Assembly (NCBI GenBank): GCA_020081605.1
Contig: JAHREC010000018.1
Coordinates: 4,836,001-4,900,000, forward strand
Direction: 5' to 3'
Origin: Albifimbria verrucaria
Lineage: Eukaryota; Ascomycota; Sordariomycetes; Hypocreales; Stachybotryaceae
DNA: 64,000 bases
This document shows positions 26,391-38,464 of this stretch, piece by piece. Both the position numbers and the translations under genes were made by a program. Below the pieces are notes generated by a model, which had not been told where the DNA came from, did no database searches, and saw only the letters and a list, made by a program, of their open reading frames with translations. The first letter of the stretch is position 1. Every line of letters starts with the position of its first letter.

Positions 26391-27597
26391 ATGGCACCAA
26401 AGGTCTTCCTGTACGTGTTTCTTATCAAATGGACTGAGTTGTTACTGACTATTTCTATTCCAGAACTGGTGTTACCGGTACGATAATTGCCAGAATTCAC
26501 GCATTGACTTACCACTAACTTTCTCCAGGTTACATCGGAGGTTCTGCCTTTGACCACATCTACAAGGCTCATCCAGACTGGGAGTATACACTTCTGGTTC
26601 GCAATGAGGACCGAGGAAAGCCAGTCAAGGAAAAGTATCCGGACGTGAAGCTCGTCTACGGTGGCCTGGATGATGCAGAGGTGATTGAAAAGGCAGCTGC
26701 CGAGGCTGATATCGTCGTCCGTAAGTCAAAGCTGTCTCGAGTGGTTTCTTCACAAGCTTACCTAGCCTAGATACTGCCGATTCCTCGGACCACCTGCCGG
26801 CAGCAAAGGCCATTTCTAAGGGTCTGGCAGCTGGTCACACAGCAGAGAAGCCTGGTTACTGGATCCACACATCGGGAACGTCCATTCTTACCTGGTACGA
26901 CGTCGAGAACAAGCGATGGGGCGACGAGCCGCTGGCGGAGCAAAAGTACCATGACATTAATGACATCGACCGTCTTATCAACCTTCCCGACCAAGCCGAC
27001 CACCGAGTGGTGGACAAGGTCGTCCTGGCGTCCAACTCAGACGCAGTCAAGACCGTTATCGTCTGCCCCCAACAATCTATGACACAGGCTCTGGACCGGT
27101 CAACACCCGCAGCATGCAAGTCCCCAACATGGTCAAGGGAACCCTGGAGAAGGGCTTCGCACCCATTGCTGGTGTTGGCAAGACGGAGTGGGACAACGTT
27201 CACATCAATGACTTGAGTGACCTATTTGTCAAATTGGTGGATGCGACGCAGGATGAGGCCAAGAAGAACAACACGGAGATCTTTGGTCCCCATGGATATT
27301 TCTTGGCCGAGCATGGCTTCGCACCGATGGGCGGATGTCGCCCAGTGGATTGCCGAGGAGGCCAGTAGACAAGGCTACCTGCCAGAGGCGTTAACCAAGA
27401 CAGCCAGTCTGAAGGAGGTGACATTCATGGATGGAGCGGCTACGCCATCGTACGGATTGAACTCAAAAGGTGTAGCAGAGCGTGCGAGGAAATATCTTGA
27501 CTGGCAGCCAAAGGGCGCACAGCTAAAGGATACCATCCCGGAGCTAGTCAAGAAGGAGGCCAACGCTCTTGGATTGACACCCCAGGAAAAGAAGTAG
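26391..27597 (+). CDS. NAD(P)-binding epimerase/NmrA-like protein
   Basis: A Rossmann-fold protein of the extended SDR group, common in ascomycetes as nucleoside-diphosphate-sugar-epimerase-like; the substrate is unknown. The N-terminus MAPKVFLTGVTGYIGGSAF carries the GxxGxxG dinucleotide motif, built from three exons: 26391-26410, a 14-nt exon 26464-26477, and 26529-26720. The last exon is 26771-27597. Further marks are VVHTADSSDH, a HTSGT strand and WDNVHINDLSDL. One C is lost in the run at 27066-27070 (V-C-P-P-T-I-Y-D expected). Near 27327-27331 the frame shifts back by one extra or two missing bases, before WADVAQWIAEEA. About 350 residues. No classical YxxxK is evident, so catalysis is uncertain. 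Confidence 0.75.
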
Positions 27598-28744
27598 GGA
27601 AGATTGGAAGCTATGGCATTACATTAGTGCGGTGGATTGGCCCTGTTGAGCGTGAGAGCTACAACGGAAGGACAGCGCAGATATTTCAACGGATAATCAA
27701 CCATGTATTGAACAGCCGACTATTAAAAGTGTAACAAAATTATAATAAAATTATATTAAAGATATAATATCAATGTAATGAAAGATTAGTAAATCATGAA
27801 TATTTCAAGACTTTTTTTTTTTTTTTTTTTTCCAACGAGGGCCCTTGTCCTGACAGCAATCGTAAGGTAGGCGGATCTTTTGTCCTCCCATTGTATGCAT
27901 CTAGGTTAAGCTGATGTTTTAAGCTGGGCCTGGTGGGATCATCCAATGTGAGCGCAGCAAGCGGTAAGCAAAATAGGAAGAGCCAATCATGACCCCTATG
28001 TCTCTTAGTATTCTATACGAAATTCATTGGTGAAAATTTGAATGACACTGAATAATAATGGTGAAAAAAAAATCATGTTGATGTTCTTTGGTGAGTATAT
28101 TCTGTTTTTCAAGAATAACGATTATCATTAAATAATTCTTGTACACCAGGGTTTAATTTCACCAGTGTATTCTCAAGTTTTCGGTTCTGTGATTTTCACC
28201 ATGTCGCTTCTCCTGCACAGTCCCACGTCTTCAATCCCCACTTTCGCCCAACGATAAGATCGACTATCAGAGGCAACCCCCGGTTGACCAGGCGCCGCGG
28301 TCGGTTGAGGCGAAGAGGCAAATGTTAAGCCTTAGTCCACAACAACACGAGTAAGCGGATGAGGTGCTACGGAGTATCCGAAAGCCTAGAGGCGCTGAAG
28401 CAGGGCGGAAAGAAATTTGGTGACAAGCAAGCACGTGGGGAATCGATACCACAAGGGCGAGTAAGAACCTGACAATCCAGGCTTCAACATCCACCACGGC
28501 CTAAAGCGGACTAGCTCTATGGAGTAGACCTCAGACCCCGCCACAGCACGGCAGAAAAAAAAAAAAAGTTCACAAAGAGGACCCCAAATTTTTCACCCAA
28601 GCGGAACTGTTAGGGAAAAAAAATTCGGCTGCGGGAGTGAATATCTTTCAAAGGAACCCCACGTCAAAAATCCTCACCTCCTCCATCCTCCCTCCTCCTC
28701 CCCTCTCTACCAACAACACCACATCCCTTCACACAACTCTCAAA
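27598..28744. other. AT-rich intergenic region upstream of SSB
   Basis: Contains a poly-T run at about 27811-27831 and a poly-A run at about 28557-28567. The left part is presumably 3' UTR of the upstream gene; the right part is the SSB promoter. No gene is seen. Confidence 0.6.
28671..28710 (+). promoter_or_regulatory. Pyrimidine-rich tract before the SSB start
   Basis: A nearly pure C/T stretch of about 40 bases, 35-75 bases before the ATG. Such CT blocks are typical of strongly expressed fungal genes, near the transcription start. The role here is inferred from position. Confidence 0.55.
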
Positions 28745-30130
28745 ATGGCGGACGAAGTGTACGACGGTGCCATTGGCATTGATCTGGGTAAGTCATCATC
28801 ATCATCATCATCATCATCGTCTCTGCATCACAACGCTGCGATGCTTCGCCTGCTGCTCGCCGTCAACATTTTCCCTCAATAGCATTCGTGGATGAGGGCT
28901 GACCTTTGGTGTTTTTTCTCGCACAGGTACTACCTACTCTTGTGTTGCTACCTACGAGGGCAGCAATGTCGAGATCATTGCCAACGAGCAGGGTTCTTTC
29001 ACCACCCCTCTTTCGTCTCCTTCACCGACAAGGAGCGTCTGATCGGTGAGGCCGCTAAGAACAATGCTGCCATGAACCCCCGCAACACCGTCTTCGATGC
29101 CAAGTGAGTCTTGTCTCTTTGGCGGCTGCCTCTCGGCTGCTGCTGCAAATCCATCAGTTCCGTCTGTTAACGCTGCATCCAGGCGTCTGATCGGTCGCCG
29201 CTTCGATGACCCCACCGTCAAGAAGGACATCGAGTCCTGGCCCTTCAAGGTCGTTGACGACAACGGCCAGCCCAAGATCCAGGTTGAGTACCTCGGCGAG
29301 ACCAAGACTTTCTCCGCCCAGGAGATCTCCGCCATGGTCCTCCTCAAGGTACGACTCCCATGAAACGGCCTGTCATGAGCAGCCCGATATGCCACGCACA
29401 AAATCACATTTCACTAACTCCCGCCCACAGATGAAGGAGATTGCCGAGGTCAAGCTTGGCAAGAAGGTTGAGAAGGCTGTCATCACTGTCCCCGCCTACT
29501 TCAACGTATGTATCCCTAACCCGATGCCACAAGATGGCCTTTTCACATCACATACTTACCCCAAAACAGGACAACCAGCGTCAGGCTACCAAGGATGCCG
29601 GTGCCATTTCTGGCCTGAACGTCCTGCGTATCATCAACGAGCCTACTGCTGCCGCCATTGCCTACGGTCTTGGCTCCAACAAGTCTGAGAAGGAGCGTAA
29701 CGTCCTGATCTACGATCTTGGTGGTGGTACTTTCGATGTCTCCCTGCTGAACATCCAGGGTGGTGTCTTCACCGTCAAGGCTACCGCTGGTGACACTCAC
29801 TTGGGTGGTCAGGATTTCGACACCAACCTGCTTGACCACTGCAAGAAGGAGTTCACCCGCAAGAGCAAGAAGGACCTCAGCGGCGATGCCCGTGCTCTCC
29901 GTCGTCTCCGAACTGCTTGCGAGCGTGCCAAGCGTACCCTCTCCAGCGGTGCCCAGGCCACCATTGAGATTGACTCTCTCTTCGATGGTGAGGACTTCAC
30001 CATGACCATCACCCGTGCTCGTTTCGAGGACCTGAACGCCAAGGCCTTCTCCGGCACCCTCGAGCCTGTTGCCCAGGTCCTCAAGGACGCTGCCATCGAG
30101 AAGAGCGCCGTCGACGAGATCGTCCTTGTC

Positions 30131-30166
<36 letters not shown>

Positions 30167-30951
30167 CTGTCTGAGTTCTTCAACGGCAAGAAGCTCGAGA
30201 AGAGCATCAACCCCGATGAGGCCGTTGCCTGGGGTGCCGCCGTCCAGGCCGGTATCCTCTCCGGCAAGGCCACCTCCGCCGAGACCGCCGACCTCCTCCT
30301 CCTCGATGTCGTCCCCCTGTCTCTGGGTGTCGCTATGGAGGGCAACATCTTCGCCCCTGTCGTCCCCGTGGCCAGACCGTCCCCACCATCAAGAAGCGTA
30401 CCTTCACCACTGTTGCCGATAACCAGCAGACCGTCCAGTTCCCTGTCTTCCAGGGTGAGCGTGTCAACTGCGAGGACAACACCTCCCTGGGTGAGTTCAC
30501 TCTTGCTCCCATCCCTCCCATGAGGGCTGGTGAGGCCGTCCTTGAGGTCGTCTTCGAGGTCGACGTCAACGGTATTCTCAAGGTTACCGCCACTGAGAAG
30601 ACCTCTGGCCGCAGCGCCAACATCACCATTGCCAACTCTGTCGGCAAGCTGTCCACTGGCGAGATCGAGAAGATGATCAGCGACGCCGAGGCTTTCAAGA
30701 GCAACGACGAGGCTTTCAGCAAGCGCTTCGAGGCTAAGCAGCAGCTCGAGTCTTACATTGGCCGTGTCGAGGAGATCGTCTCCGACCCTACTCTGTCCCT
30801 GAAGCTGAAGCGTGGCCAGAAGGAGAAGATCGAGAGCACCATCAGCGATGCTATGGCCGCTCTTGAGCTCAACGAGAGCTCCGCTGATGACCTCAAGAAG
30901 CAGGAGCTTGCCCTCAAGCGTCTTGTGACCAAGGCTATGTCCTCCCGATAA
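28745..30951 (+). CDS. SSB1: Ribosome-associated Hsp70 (Ssb type), two C-run losses
   Basis: Ssb is the cytosolic Hsp70 that binds nascent chains at the ribosome with the RAC complex. Exons are 28745-28787, 28927-29103, 29183-29348, 29431-29505 and 29570-30951, giving about 614 residues, the usual Ssb length. The start [31 protein letters not shown] and [14 protein letters not shown] are the Hsp70 signatures; no EEVD or ER-retention tail is present and the protein ends TKAMSSR. Pattern fits Ssb rather than Ssa ([19 protein letters not shown]). One C is missing near 29006 (FTTPSFVSF) and one near 30366-30369 ([12 protein letters not shown]). Because this gene is conserved and essential or nearly so, the losses argue for assembly error. 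Codon use is strongly biased to C-ending codons, as expected for high expression. Confidence 0.96.
28793..28818 (+). repeat. TCA trinucleotide repeat in SSB intron 1
   Basis: About nine TCA units directly after the 5' splice site of intron 1 (28788-28926). Confidence 0.85.
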
Positions 30952-31697
30952 ATTAATTAAAAGGGAGGTTGATGCCTCGTTGTCCTATTTTGGAAGCGAA
31001 GCTGCCTTGGGGTGCGGAAGAATGGGGCTGGGTGCCGGTCAAGGCGCCTGGTAGGATCCCCATTGGCCTAAACAGGCCAGGGAGAGCCGACGGTGCTTTC
31101 TTTCTTTCGACTTGATCTGTGGTAATTGGGATAAAAATATCCAGGCACATAAAAGTTGTCCATTTCCAGTTGATTAGGTTCACCATTGATGCCATGTCGA
31201 AAATCGGGTCTTGATGACGGGATGGATGGATGGGAGGAAAAGGAGAGAGACGCCATGCACTTGGCGCCGCGGCTTGAGTATGACTATCTTTGATTTCCTT
31301 TGTTGTCATGAGAGTGGTTGTCTGGTGGCGGTGGCTGCCACGGAACGACTCAACGGACCTTGAGTTGACGAAAGCATTGAGAACGGACACTGCAGTTACG
31401 AAGCATAGACTCGGTAGCTTGGGAGAAAATGCAACGAATTTGATAAGAATTTACTTAGTTCATTTACCTTGTGAAAAGCGATTGTCAGTGTAATGGTGTT
31501 CTAACGCCAGTGTAAGGACTTTCTAATGCCAGCGTAATAATGGTCTAACCCGGGGCGAAGAAGATTATAATTGTTTTCTACTGGTATTTTAACCTCAGGC
31601 GAAGAATATTGTAATTGTTTTTCGCTGGTATTTTTAACCCAGACTTGTGAATGCATGCTGGTGGTGATTGCCACAGCCAAGCCTAGGCCCCAAGTCA
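30952..31697. other. Convergent spacer between SSB and the NRPS locus
   Basis: The end of the housekeeping region. It holds the SSB 3' UTR and, at 31499-31639, two pairs of imperfect direct repeats. No gene is seen. Confidence 0.6.
31499..31639. repeat. Two nested pairs of imperfect direct repeats
   Basis: First pair: TTCTAACGCCAGTGTAAGGA (31499-31518) and its near copy at 31520-31540. Second pair: about 40 bases at 31555-31594 and 31599-31639, both beginning GCGAAGAA and ending TTTTAACC, with a 44-base period. No coding potential. Confidence 0.8.
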
Positions 31698-34600
31698 TCA
31701 AGCAGCGATGCCCGAAGCTGCCTCTGCCCCCTTCCACAGTCTGGCGCTGCTGCTGTTTCGCGCTGGCGCCAGAGTTGCCAGAGTCCCTTGCACTTGTCCT
31801 CTCTCCAGCTTTGGAAATACAAGAGTTGCACGCCGAGTGCCAATTCCTCGCAAGTACGTGACCAACAAAGGGTTCATCCCAACCTCAGCAACATCCTCTA
31901 TCCACTCCGTGAAAGGTACCGTAGCGAACTCTCTCTTCTCCACCGATTCCATGAACTCCGCAAGTCCGTCAATCGGGACCTGAGTTCCTCCAGAGACATG
32001 TATATAAGAAATCTGGTCCTCTCGCTTCATCCCCTTTGCTAGGCTCTTGGCAATCATTCTCGCGGCTTCTTTCACGTCAATAAAGTCCAAGGATCCCTTC
32101 CAGGTATCTGAAGTAGGGACAGTCCCCGTTAGCTTTGAGAATTTCAGCACATTGCTCATCAAGTCAACCTCAGAGGTACCCTCTCCAGTGATGGTGCTAG
32201 GTCTGTACACAAGCATCGGCAAGTTGAACTGCCTGGAGACATTCTCGAGGTAGACCTCGCACACCCACTTCGTGAAGACGTAGTTGTTACGGAAGTTTGA
32301 AGATGGAGGCCACGGCGCGATGGATTCCAGGCCAAACTCAAGTCGGCCGGAGATTCTGGCCACGGCAGTCGTGGATATGAAGTGAAACGGTAGCCGTCGC
32401 GGCAAGCAAAGCCGGACGAGCTCCTTTGTCGAACCAACGTTGGTCGGGTGAAGAGTGCTATAGCTCTTCATAAATGACACGTCTGCGCCTGAGTGTATCA
32501 CAGCGTCGGCTTCACCGAATATCTTCTGTGCCTCCTCGACTGACAGTCCTAGTCTGGGCGCGCTAAGATCCCCATGACAAAGAGTTACCTTGCTGTGATG
32601 AAACAGACTTGGCTGGTTGTCTCGAGGCTTGCGTATTGCTAGACAGTATACCCTCCGGATAGTCTTGCTATCGAGCAGTTGCTTGAGTAACTCCTGGCCT
32701 AGGAAGCCCGTTGCTCCAGTAAGGATGATGACTTCAGGCGGTGTCCTAGGCGGTGCTTCATGGGAAACATCGTTCTTGGCCGTGTGAGCCAAATCCGATT
32801 CGAGGGTAGTTTCAAGCGTCCAGTCTATTGATGATACCTCCGAATCCTTGGATTGCCGTCCTTGAAGTTGGTTCGTCATCCCGGCCAGCGTCGTCTCTTT
32901 GAACAACTGGTCGAGCGAGACATGGATCCTCAACCGCTCACGGATCTTCGCCTGCAACTTAATGAGGGTCAGTGAGTTGCCGCCAATTTGGAAGAAGCTG
33001 GTCGAGGGACCGATCTCAAGTCCAAGATCCTTATTGATCTGGCCCAGGACTTCACGCCAAATATCACGCAGCTTCAGCATCGCCTCTGTAAGCTTCACAT
33101 CTTTCTGGGATGACTGCGTTCTCTTGGGCAATGGTAATGCCTTGATCGCTTTCCGGTCAACCTTGGAGTGGTTCGAAAGTGGGAACTTGTCCAATGCAAT
33201 CGCCGCCACTGGGATCATATACTGCGGCACATCCAAATTGCTTAGCAATTGCTCTAGGAAGGCTGTAGTGTCCGAGATACCATGATTCGGCGCGAATATC
33301 ACATGCGCTACCAGGACGTCGCCTTCCCGCAGCGTGACTACAGCCTCATTAAGCGCTCCGCCGGCCGCCATTATAATATTACTCTCAATATCACTAAGAT
33401 CAATGCGTAGACCACGGATCTTGACTTGCGAGTCGCCTTCGATACGATTGTGAAATACCATGGCGCCATCTTTGCGTAAGTGCGCAATATCGCCCGTTCT
33501 ATACATGCGTGTCCAGCCTTTCGTGATATCCTCAGGCGTGGCAAAGGGGTTGGACACGAAATGCTTATCTGTGAGCTCAGCATTTTTGAAGTAGCCGAGT
33601 GACACGCCGGCACCACCTATACAGATCTCACCAGGGCATCCAACCGGGACCGGCCTGAGCTCCTCGTCGACAATATAGGTGTCATAGTTGGGCAGGGAGT
33701 AACCACACGGGATACGACCCATGTTCTCCAACTCTTTGTCGCGGTACATAATCTCCATCTTCGTAGAGGAGATTGAGATTTCTGTAGGGCCATAAGAGTT
33801 ATAGAAACGTAAGTTTGGCAGGTTAAGCTTGGCAAATTCTTGAGTAACGGTGGTAGTCAAGCTCTCGCCACCACCAAAGGCGTACCGCCATTCTGACGCA
33901 AGATGAAGCGTATTATCCCCGTATTGCATCCAGAGTAAATATTCAGAGGGCGTTGCCTTAGTATACGTAATAGCCTGTTTATGAATAATTTTAGTAATCT
34001 CAAGGGGTTACCGCGGGCGCTCCATGGAACGATATATACACTGCCACCGTTAGTGAGGCCTGTGTATATCCTACACACCGGAGGTTAGTATATGCATCTT
34101 CATATGGAAAGTCATGGCACTCACTGGTCCAAAGAATGATTAAACGTGAATGCGCTTTGCTGCAGCGTGCGCTCGGCGCCTAATTTCCACATTTTTGTGT
34201 AGCCCTCAATCTCATTCCGTAGACCCGAGTGTTTGAGCACGATACCTTTCGGTTTGCCAGTAGAACCGCTCGTATACATTATAGCAGCAGGTGATGACTC
34301 ATGTGCATGGTTTGGAATGTGACTTGTAGGCTTGGAAGCAACAGTAGTTACATCGATGACATGGACGCCATCGAGACCAAGCTGCGGCACATCGTCCAAG
34401 GTAGTAGCATCGACAAGGATCACTACAGGTTCACAGTCTTTGATAACCGAGGCTAAACGGGGCAGAGGATTTCGAAGGTCCAGAGGTACATAGATTGCAC
34501 CCACTCGCATGATCGCGAGCATGGAACATACCCAATCTGACGCTGCTTGTTGGAAAACAGGTACTCGAGAGCCGCTGCTAGCCCCCTTGCTTGCCAAGGC

Positions 34601-36150
34601 CTCAGCAATTGCTTCGATACGGTTTATCATATCGTTGTAGTTAAGTTTATTGCCAAAACCGTCCATGAGGGCAACCTTGTCTCCATTCTCCCGGGCGATT
34701 TGATCGATCCGGTGAGGAAGCGTGGCGGGCCAGTCAGAGGGCAGGCCAGGGCCGCGACCAACCTGGATAGCCTGAGTACGCTGTTCTTCGCTATAGAGAG
34801 GAGTGTCCCTTAGAGGCATAGTCGGAGCGCTGGTCAGGGTTTCGAGCAAATGGACAAAGGTCTCAGAAAACAACTCCGTTGCAGTCATATCATAGAGACT
34901 CTTCTGAGCTCGCATCATGAGAACCGTATCTACAGAGCTATCCGTGACATCTAATGTGATATCGTATGCGCTCTGGCCGTGGTCGATAGTTTTGATCTCG
35001 AACTGAGTATTGCCAAATGCATGCTTGGTAGGGTAGTCCTGCCGATAGTCAAGGAATGCCTGGAAGAAGGGGCTATACAATGAAGAGCGAGCTACGTTCA
35101 GCTCGGCTAACAGAACATCAAAAGGCACCCGCGAGTTCTCAAGCGCCCTGTAGTGGGTGTTTCGAGCCTCAATCATGGCATCGAAAAAGTTTTGATCCTC
35201 TTGACGATAGAATCTTAGGGGCAACAGGTTGAGGAAAAACCCGATGCTGTCGCGTAAATTGGCCTCAGAGCGACCGGAATCAGCGATACCAATTGTTAAA
35301 TCTTGGGTATCTACGAAGCTGAAGAGCATGACTTTAAAAGCAGCTAGATAAAGGTGGAACGGCGAAGCTCCGTTGGCTCTCGAAAACGATTTGACTCGCG
35401 CTAATAAGGCAGGCTCTAATCGAAACACTACTTGATGTGTATCGTATACCTTCAGCGCCATTCTGGAGCTGATACGAGCCATAGGCAGCAAGGGTAAAAC
35501 GGATGGTGGATTGCTACCAGGGAATATTTTACGCCAGTAGTTGAGCTGTTGATCCATAGCTCCACTCTCCAAAGCCTGGCGTTGAGACATAGAGAACTCT
35601 GTGTACTGACGTGGAGGCGCTCCGAGTGATTGACCTTCATAAGCCTTCTCTAGGTCGACAAGGAAGACCTGCCAGCTAAGGGCATCCATAACGATGTGAT
35701 GGTAAGTTACGAGGAGGAAATGAATCGACGGCGAGAGCGTCAGGAGAACTAGTCTTAGCAGACCACCGCTCTCTATATCAAATTCGTGTGATTTTATCTT
35801 GGCGTACTCGACCTCAACGTCTTCTTCGCATTGGATGTCCTTGCGCTCAATGCGCAATGGAGAACCGGGCATAACATTCTGGGTGGCCTCGCCTCTCGCG
35901 GTTGGATCTGCTCGGAAAAAGGTTCGCAATGACTCGTGTCTAGAACAGACAAGATGTGTAGCTCTTATAAGATCTCTTATACGAAGATCTCCTTCGATAC
36001 GGTAGTAAGTGGCGACATTGTGTGTGTTTTGGTCGGCGAGAAGTTGTAGAAGAAACCAATATCGAGATTGCCCAAGGGAAATAGGGACGCTCTTCAGGAT
36101 CCTTTGGGGTTGCCGGACTGGGAGGAGTGGTTTTCGCTAGGCTGACCCAT
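31698..36150 (-). CDS. Single-module nonribosomal peptide synthetase, C-A-T-R
   Basis: One condensation, adenylation, thiolation and terminal reductase domain, about 1466 residues. Exons are 36150-34125 and 34070-31698; one C is lost in each (36106-36109 and the run just after the intron, encoding [10 protein letters not shown]). C domain (about residues 25-440): [10 protein letters not shown] and the active-site [12 protein letters not shown] domain (about 490-1000): [48 protein letters not shown] and KVDRKA. T domain (about 1050): [14 protein letters not shown] with the carrier Ser. R domain (about 1130-1450): [22 protein letters not shown] and NNYVFTKW, giving the SDR-type Tyr and Lys. Release is thus predicted to be NADPH reduction to aldehyde or alcohol. 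A C domain without an upstream carrier suggests acylation by a partner or free acyl donor. The product is unknown. Confidence 0.88.
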
Positions 36151-36196
36151 TTCGAAGCAATGGATAAGAATAAAGTCAAGTGAATAGGGCGGTTGA

Positions 36197-36268
36197 GACT
36201 GAAATGACCAGGTTGGCCCAGACTGAAATGACTATATCGGCCAAGACTGGAACGACTATAAGTTGGAT
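36197..36268. repeat. Three copies of a 24-base direct repeat
   Basis: Units begin at 36197, 36221 and 36245 with GACTGAAATGAC, GACTGAAATGAC and GACTGGAACGAC, exactly 24 bases apart, each followed by a more variable half. On the minus strand this would read as an eight-residue repeat (HFSLGQPG, HFSLNRPI), but no coding gene is supported there. Confidence 0.75.
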
Positions 36269-36420
36269 ACAAGGAACTTTTCATGAGGTCGAACCTTCTA
36301 CCACATTGACTTGACACACATCAATATTGGCCTTGCTGGTTAACGTTACATGCCTATGTCGGGGACCTCTTACGGCCGTACGCTGCCACTCGGCCCGGTG
36401 TGTCAACATCGCCTAGGTGT

Positions 36421-36430
36421 CGGTGGCCGA
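36421..36430. promoter_or_regulatory. CGGTGGCCGA motif copy 1
   Basis: Candidate Zn2Cys6 site (CGG-N3-CCG) in the NRPS/oxygenase promoter. The same 10-mer recurs at 36627, 40542 and 40555. Confidence 0.4.
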
Positions 36431-36626
36431 CTATGCAGCTTGGACAAGCATGAGAGCGGGAAATGTCTGTTCAGCACAGCGTACAATAGAGCGCGTGACA
36501 ACCAGAGCCAGACACGTAATTGGAGCCGTCATGTACCTGTGAGTGGTCGGATGACTTTCGGCCTTTTGCCGCATCCTCCGGCTGGAAAAACGGCCCCCAC
36601 GGCCCCACGGCCCCACAGTCGCGGAT

Positions 36627-36636
36627 CGGTGGCCGA
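36627..36636. promoter_or_regulatory. CGGTGGCCGA motif copy 2
   Basis: Second copy, 230 bases upstream of the oxygenase start. A reversed half, CCACCG, follows at 36640-36645. Confidence 0.4.
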
Positions 36637-36863
36637 AGACCACCGAATCCTACAAACAACCAAACACATGATCTCGAACGATGGTGGACAATGTTTGCAT
36701 GCAGGAGACTAGACATTACGTATTCAGGTAGCGAAGTACTGTGTCTTTTAGAGAGTTTAAAACCCCTTGTAACCATAGCATAGTACTGCCCACTTTCAGG
36801 AGTATTTTATGCTGCGTATCCTGGTTTGTTATTTTGCAGCAGCCTATCACAAACACTTAGTTT

Positions 36864-37898
36864 ATGACAAGTACTATCGGTATGTCTGATAAGGTTGCTC
36901 AATTCCCACTGATTGATATCAGTGGGTATCTCAACCCAACTTCGCCTGAAGACAAGGCCCAAGTCATTGCGCAGGTTCGAGACGCGTTCAAAACAGTCGG
37001 ATTCTTCCAGTGTACAGGTCATGGCGTTCCCGTAAGTCTGCAGCGTGCTATGTTCAAAAGCCTCGATCGATTCTTCACGCAGAGCAGAGAACAGAAAATG
37101 GAGATATCTATTTTCAAAAGCCGCTGCCGCCGAGGATACGAAGCTTCTGGCGCCTACAGCCGGGATGGTAAAGCAATGCCAGATGCAAAAGAGGTAATTA
37201 TCAGGACATACATCAACTTGACTCAAAGCTAATGGTTAGAAAAGTCCTACTACTTCTGCGAAGATGATCCTGAAGTCGAGATGGGTGGAATCTATGGGCC
37301 AAATCAATGGCCTTCTCTTCCGGAAGACGAATTTCGTAAGCCTGTCTGGGAGTATTACCAAAAGACAGCTGCTATGGGAAAGCTACTTTGGGAGATCTTG
37401 ATCCAAGGCCTCGATCGCTCCTCTAGTACAATGGAGCGTTTTTCCAAACGCCCCTTGATAGGTATGGGCCTCCAGTGTTATCCCTCTCCAGAGGATACTG
37501 CAGAGGGACAGTTCGGGCTTGGCGCCCACAATGACTGGGGTGGTATTATGGTCTTACTCCCAGAACCAGGCAAGGATGCCCTCGAGGTTTGGCTGGAAAA
37601 CGAGAAAGAGTGGGTAGGCGTCCCTGCCGTAGAGGATAGGTTCGTGATTAACTGCGGAGATATGCTTGCGGGATGGTCTGGGGACGTGTACAAGGCTGTG
37701 CATCATCGCGTAGTCAACAAAGCTCCAGTAAGGAGGTACTCGGCGGTTACAGCCTGGCACGGCGATATCTTTGCCACAAATCCGTTTGAGGAATACGGGG
37801 CGACCAAAGAGACTGTCGGTCATCTCTTTATCAAGCGTTTCCAGGACCAAATGAAGCCTAGCAAGGAACTGTTGACGGCTATTGGAATAGAGGCCTAG
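36864..37898 (+). CDS. 2-oxoglutarate/Fe(II) oxygenase, isopenicillin-N-synthase family
   Basis: A DIOX_N plus 2OG-FeII_Oxy protein of about 327 residues. These enzymes hydroxylate, desaturate or cyclise small molecules; the position next to the NRPS suggests tailoring of its product. The N-terminal domain shows FPLIDISGYL and AFKTVGFFQCTGHGVP. The iron ligands are visible as GAHNDWG (His, Asp) and AVHHRVV (His), and the 2-oxoglutarate-binding Arg-x-Ser as RRYSAV. Exon 1 is 36864-37193. With a 3' splice at 37244 the second exon, 37245-37898, is in frame. The better-looking TAG acceptor at 37239 would need one lost A in the next A run. Divergent from the NRPS across a shared 713-base promoter. 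Confidence 0.85.
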
Positions 37899-38464
37899 AA
37901 AATGGTTGAAGACTTTCAGATAGTTAGACGCATCAACCTGTTGACTATACTGATCGTGATCGAGCCCTTTGCTCTGACGTTAATCCGACTATTCGTACAA
38001 GAATGCCAAGCCCGTATTCAACCTTAATATATACCAGAGGTCCACCAAGACCTTACCAATGTAGTGCCCCTGCCACCATGTAAGCTCTTAGCACTTTTGG
38101 CCAGAGGACGCCTAGCAGCATCGACTGTCTCCAGTTGACGTATGTTCCCGATGGGTTCTGGGCGGAAGTCTGGCTCGGCGAGCTGGATAACGAAAACTGC
38201 TCGCCGATCGGACGTTATAAGGTTACTACCAATATGATGAAGATCTTTGGCGGTGAGTAGAAGGTGGAGGCTTATCATATCTTGGAGTTGGGTTCTTTTG
38301 GTAAAATGTAATCAAGCTAAATTTAATGCATTGAAATGTCACTTGGAAACAACAGGTAGCATAGTCGTTAATGAATTCATGTTGCGAAGCAATAGCTCCA
38401 TGCTATGATAATGATCCAATAATTGGCACTGAGAGTGACCGCATAACCGAGATGCTATATCAAC
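37899..38464. other. Convergent spacer
   Basis: AT-rich spacer between the oxygenase and the reductase tail to tail. A minus-strand open frame at 38024-38278 matches nothing I know and is not called. Confidence 0.55.

Larger units (their letters stand above)
36151..36863. promoter_or_regulatory. Divergent promoter between NRPS and oxygenase
   Basis: A 713-base spacer between two genes transcribed away from each other, so co-regulation is likely. It contains a 24-base period repeat (36197-36268), CGGCCCCA units at about 36591-36616, and two copies of CGGTGGCCGA (36421-36430 and 36627-36636), each holding a CGG-N3-CCG pair as bound by Zn2Cys6 factors. Confidence 0.6.

Noticed and set aside
38024..38278. 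84-codon minus-strand open frame between the oxygenase and reductase
   Set aside because: Too short, no recognisable family, lies in an AT-rich convergent spacer.
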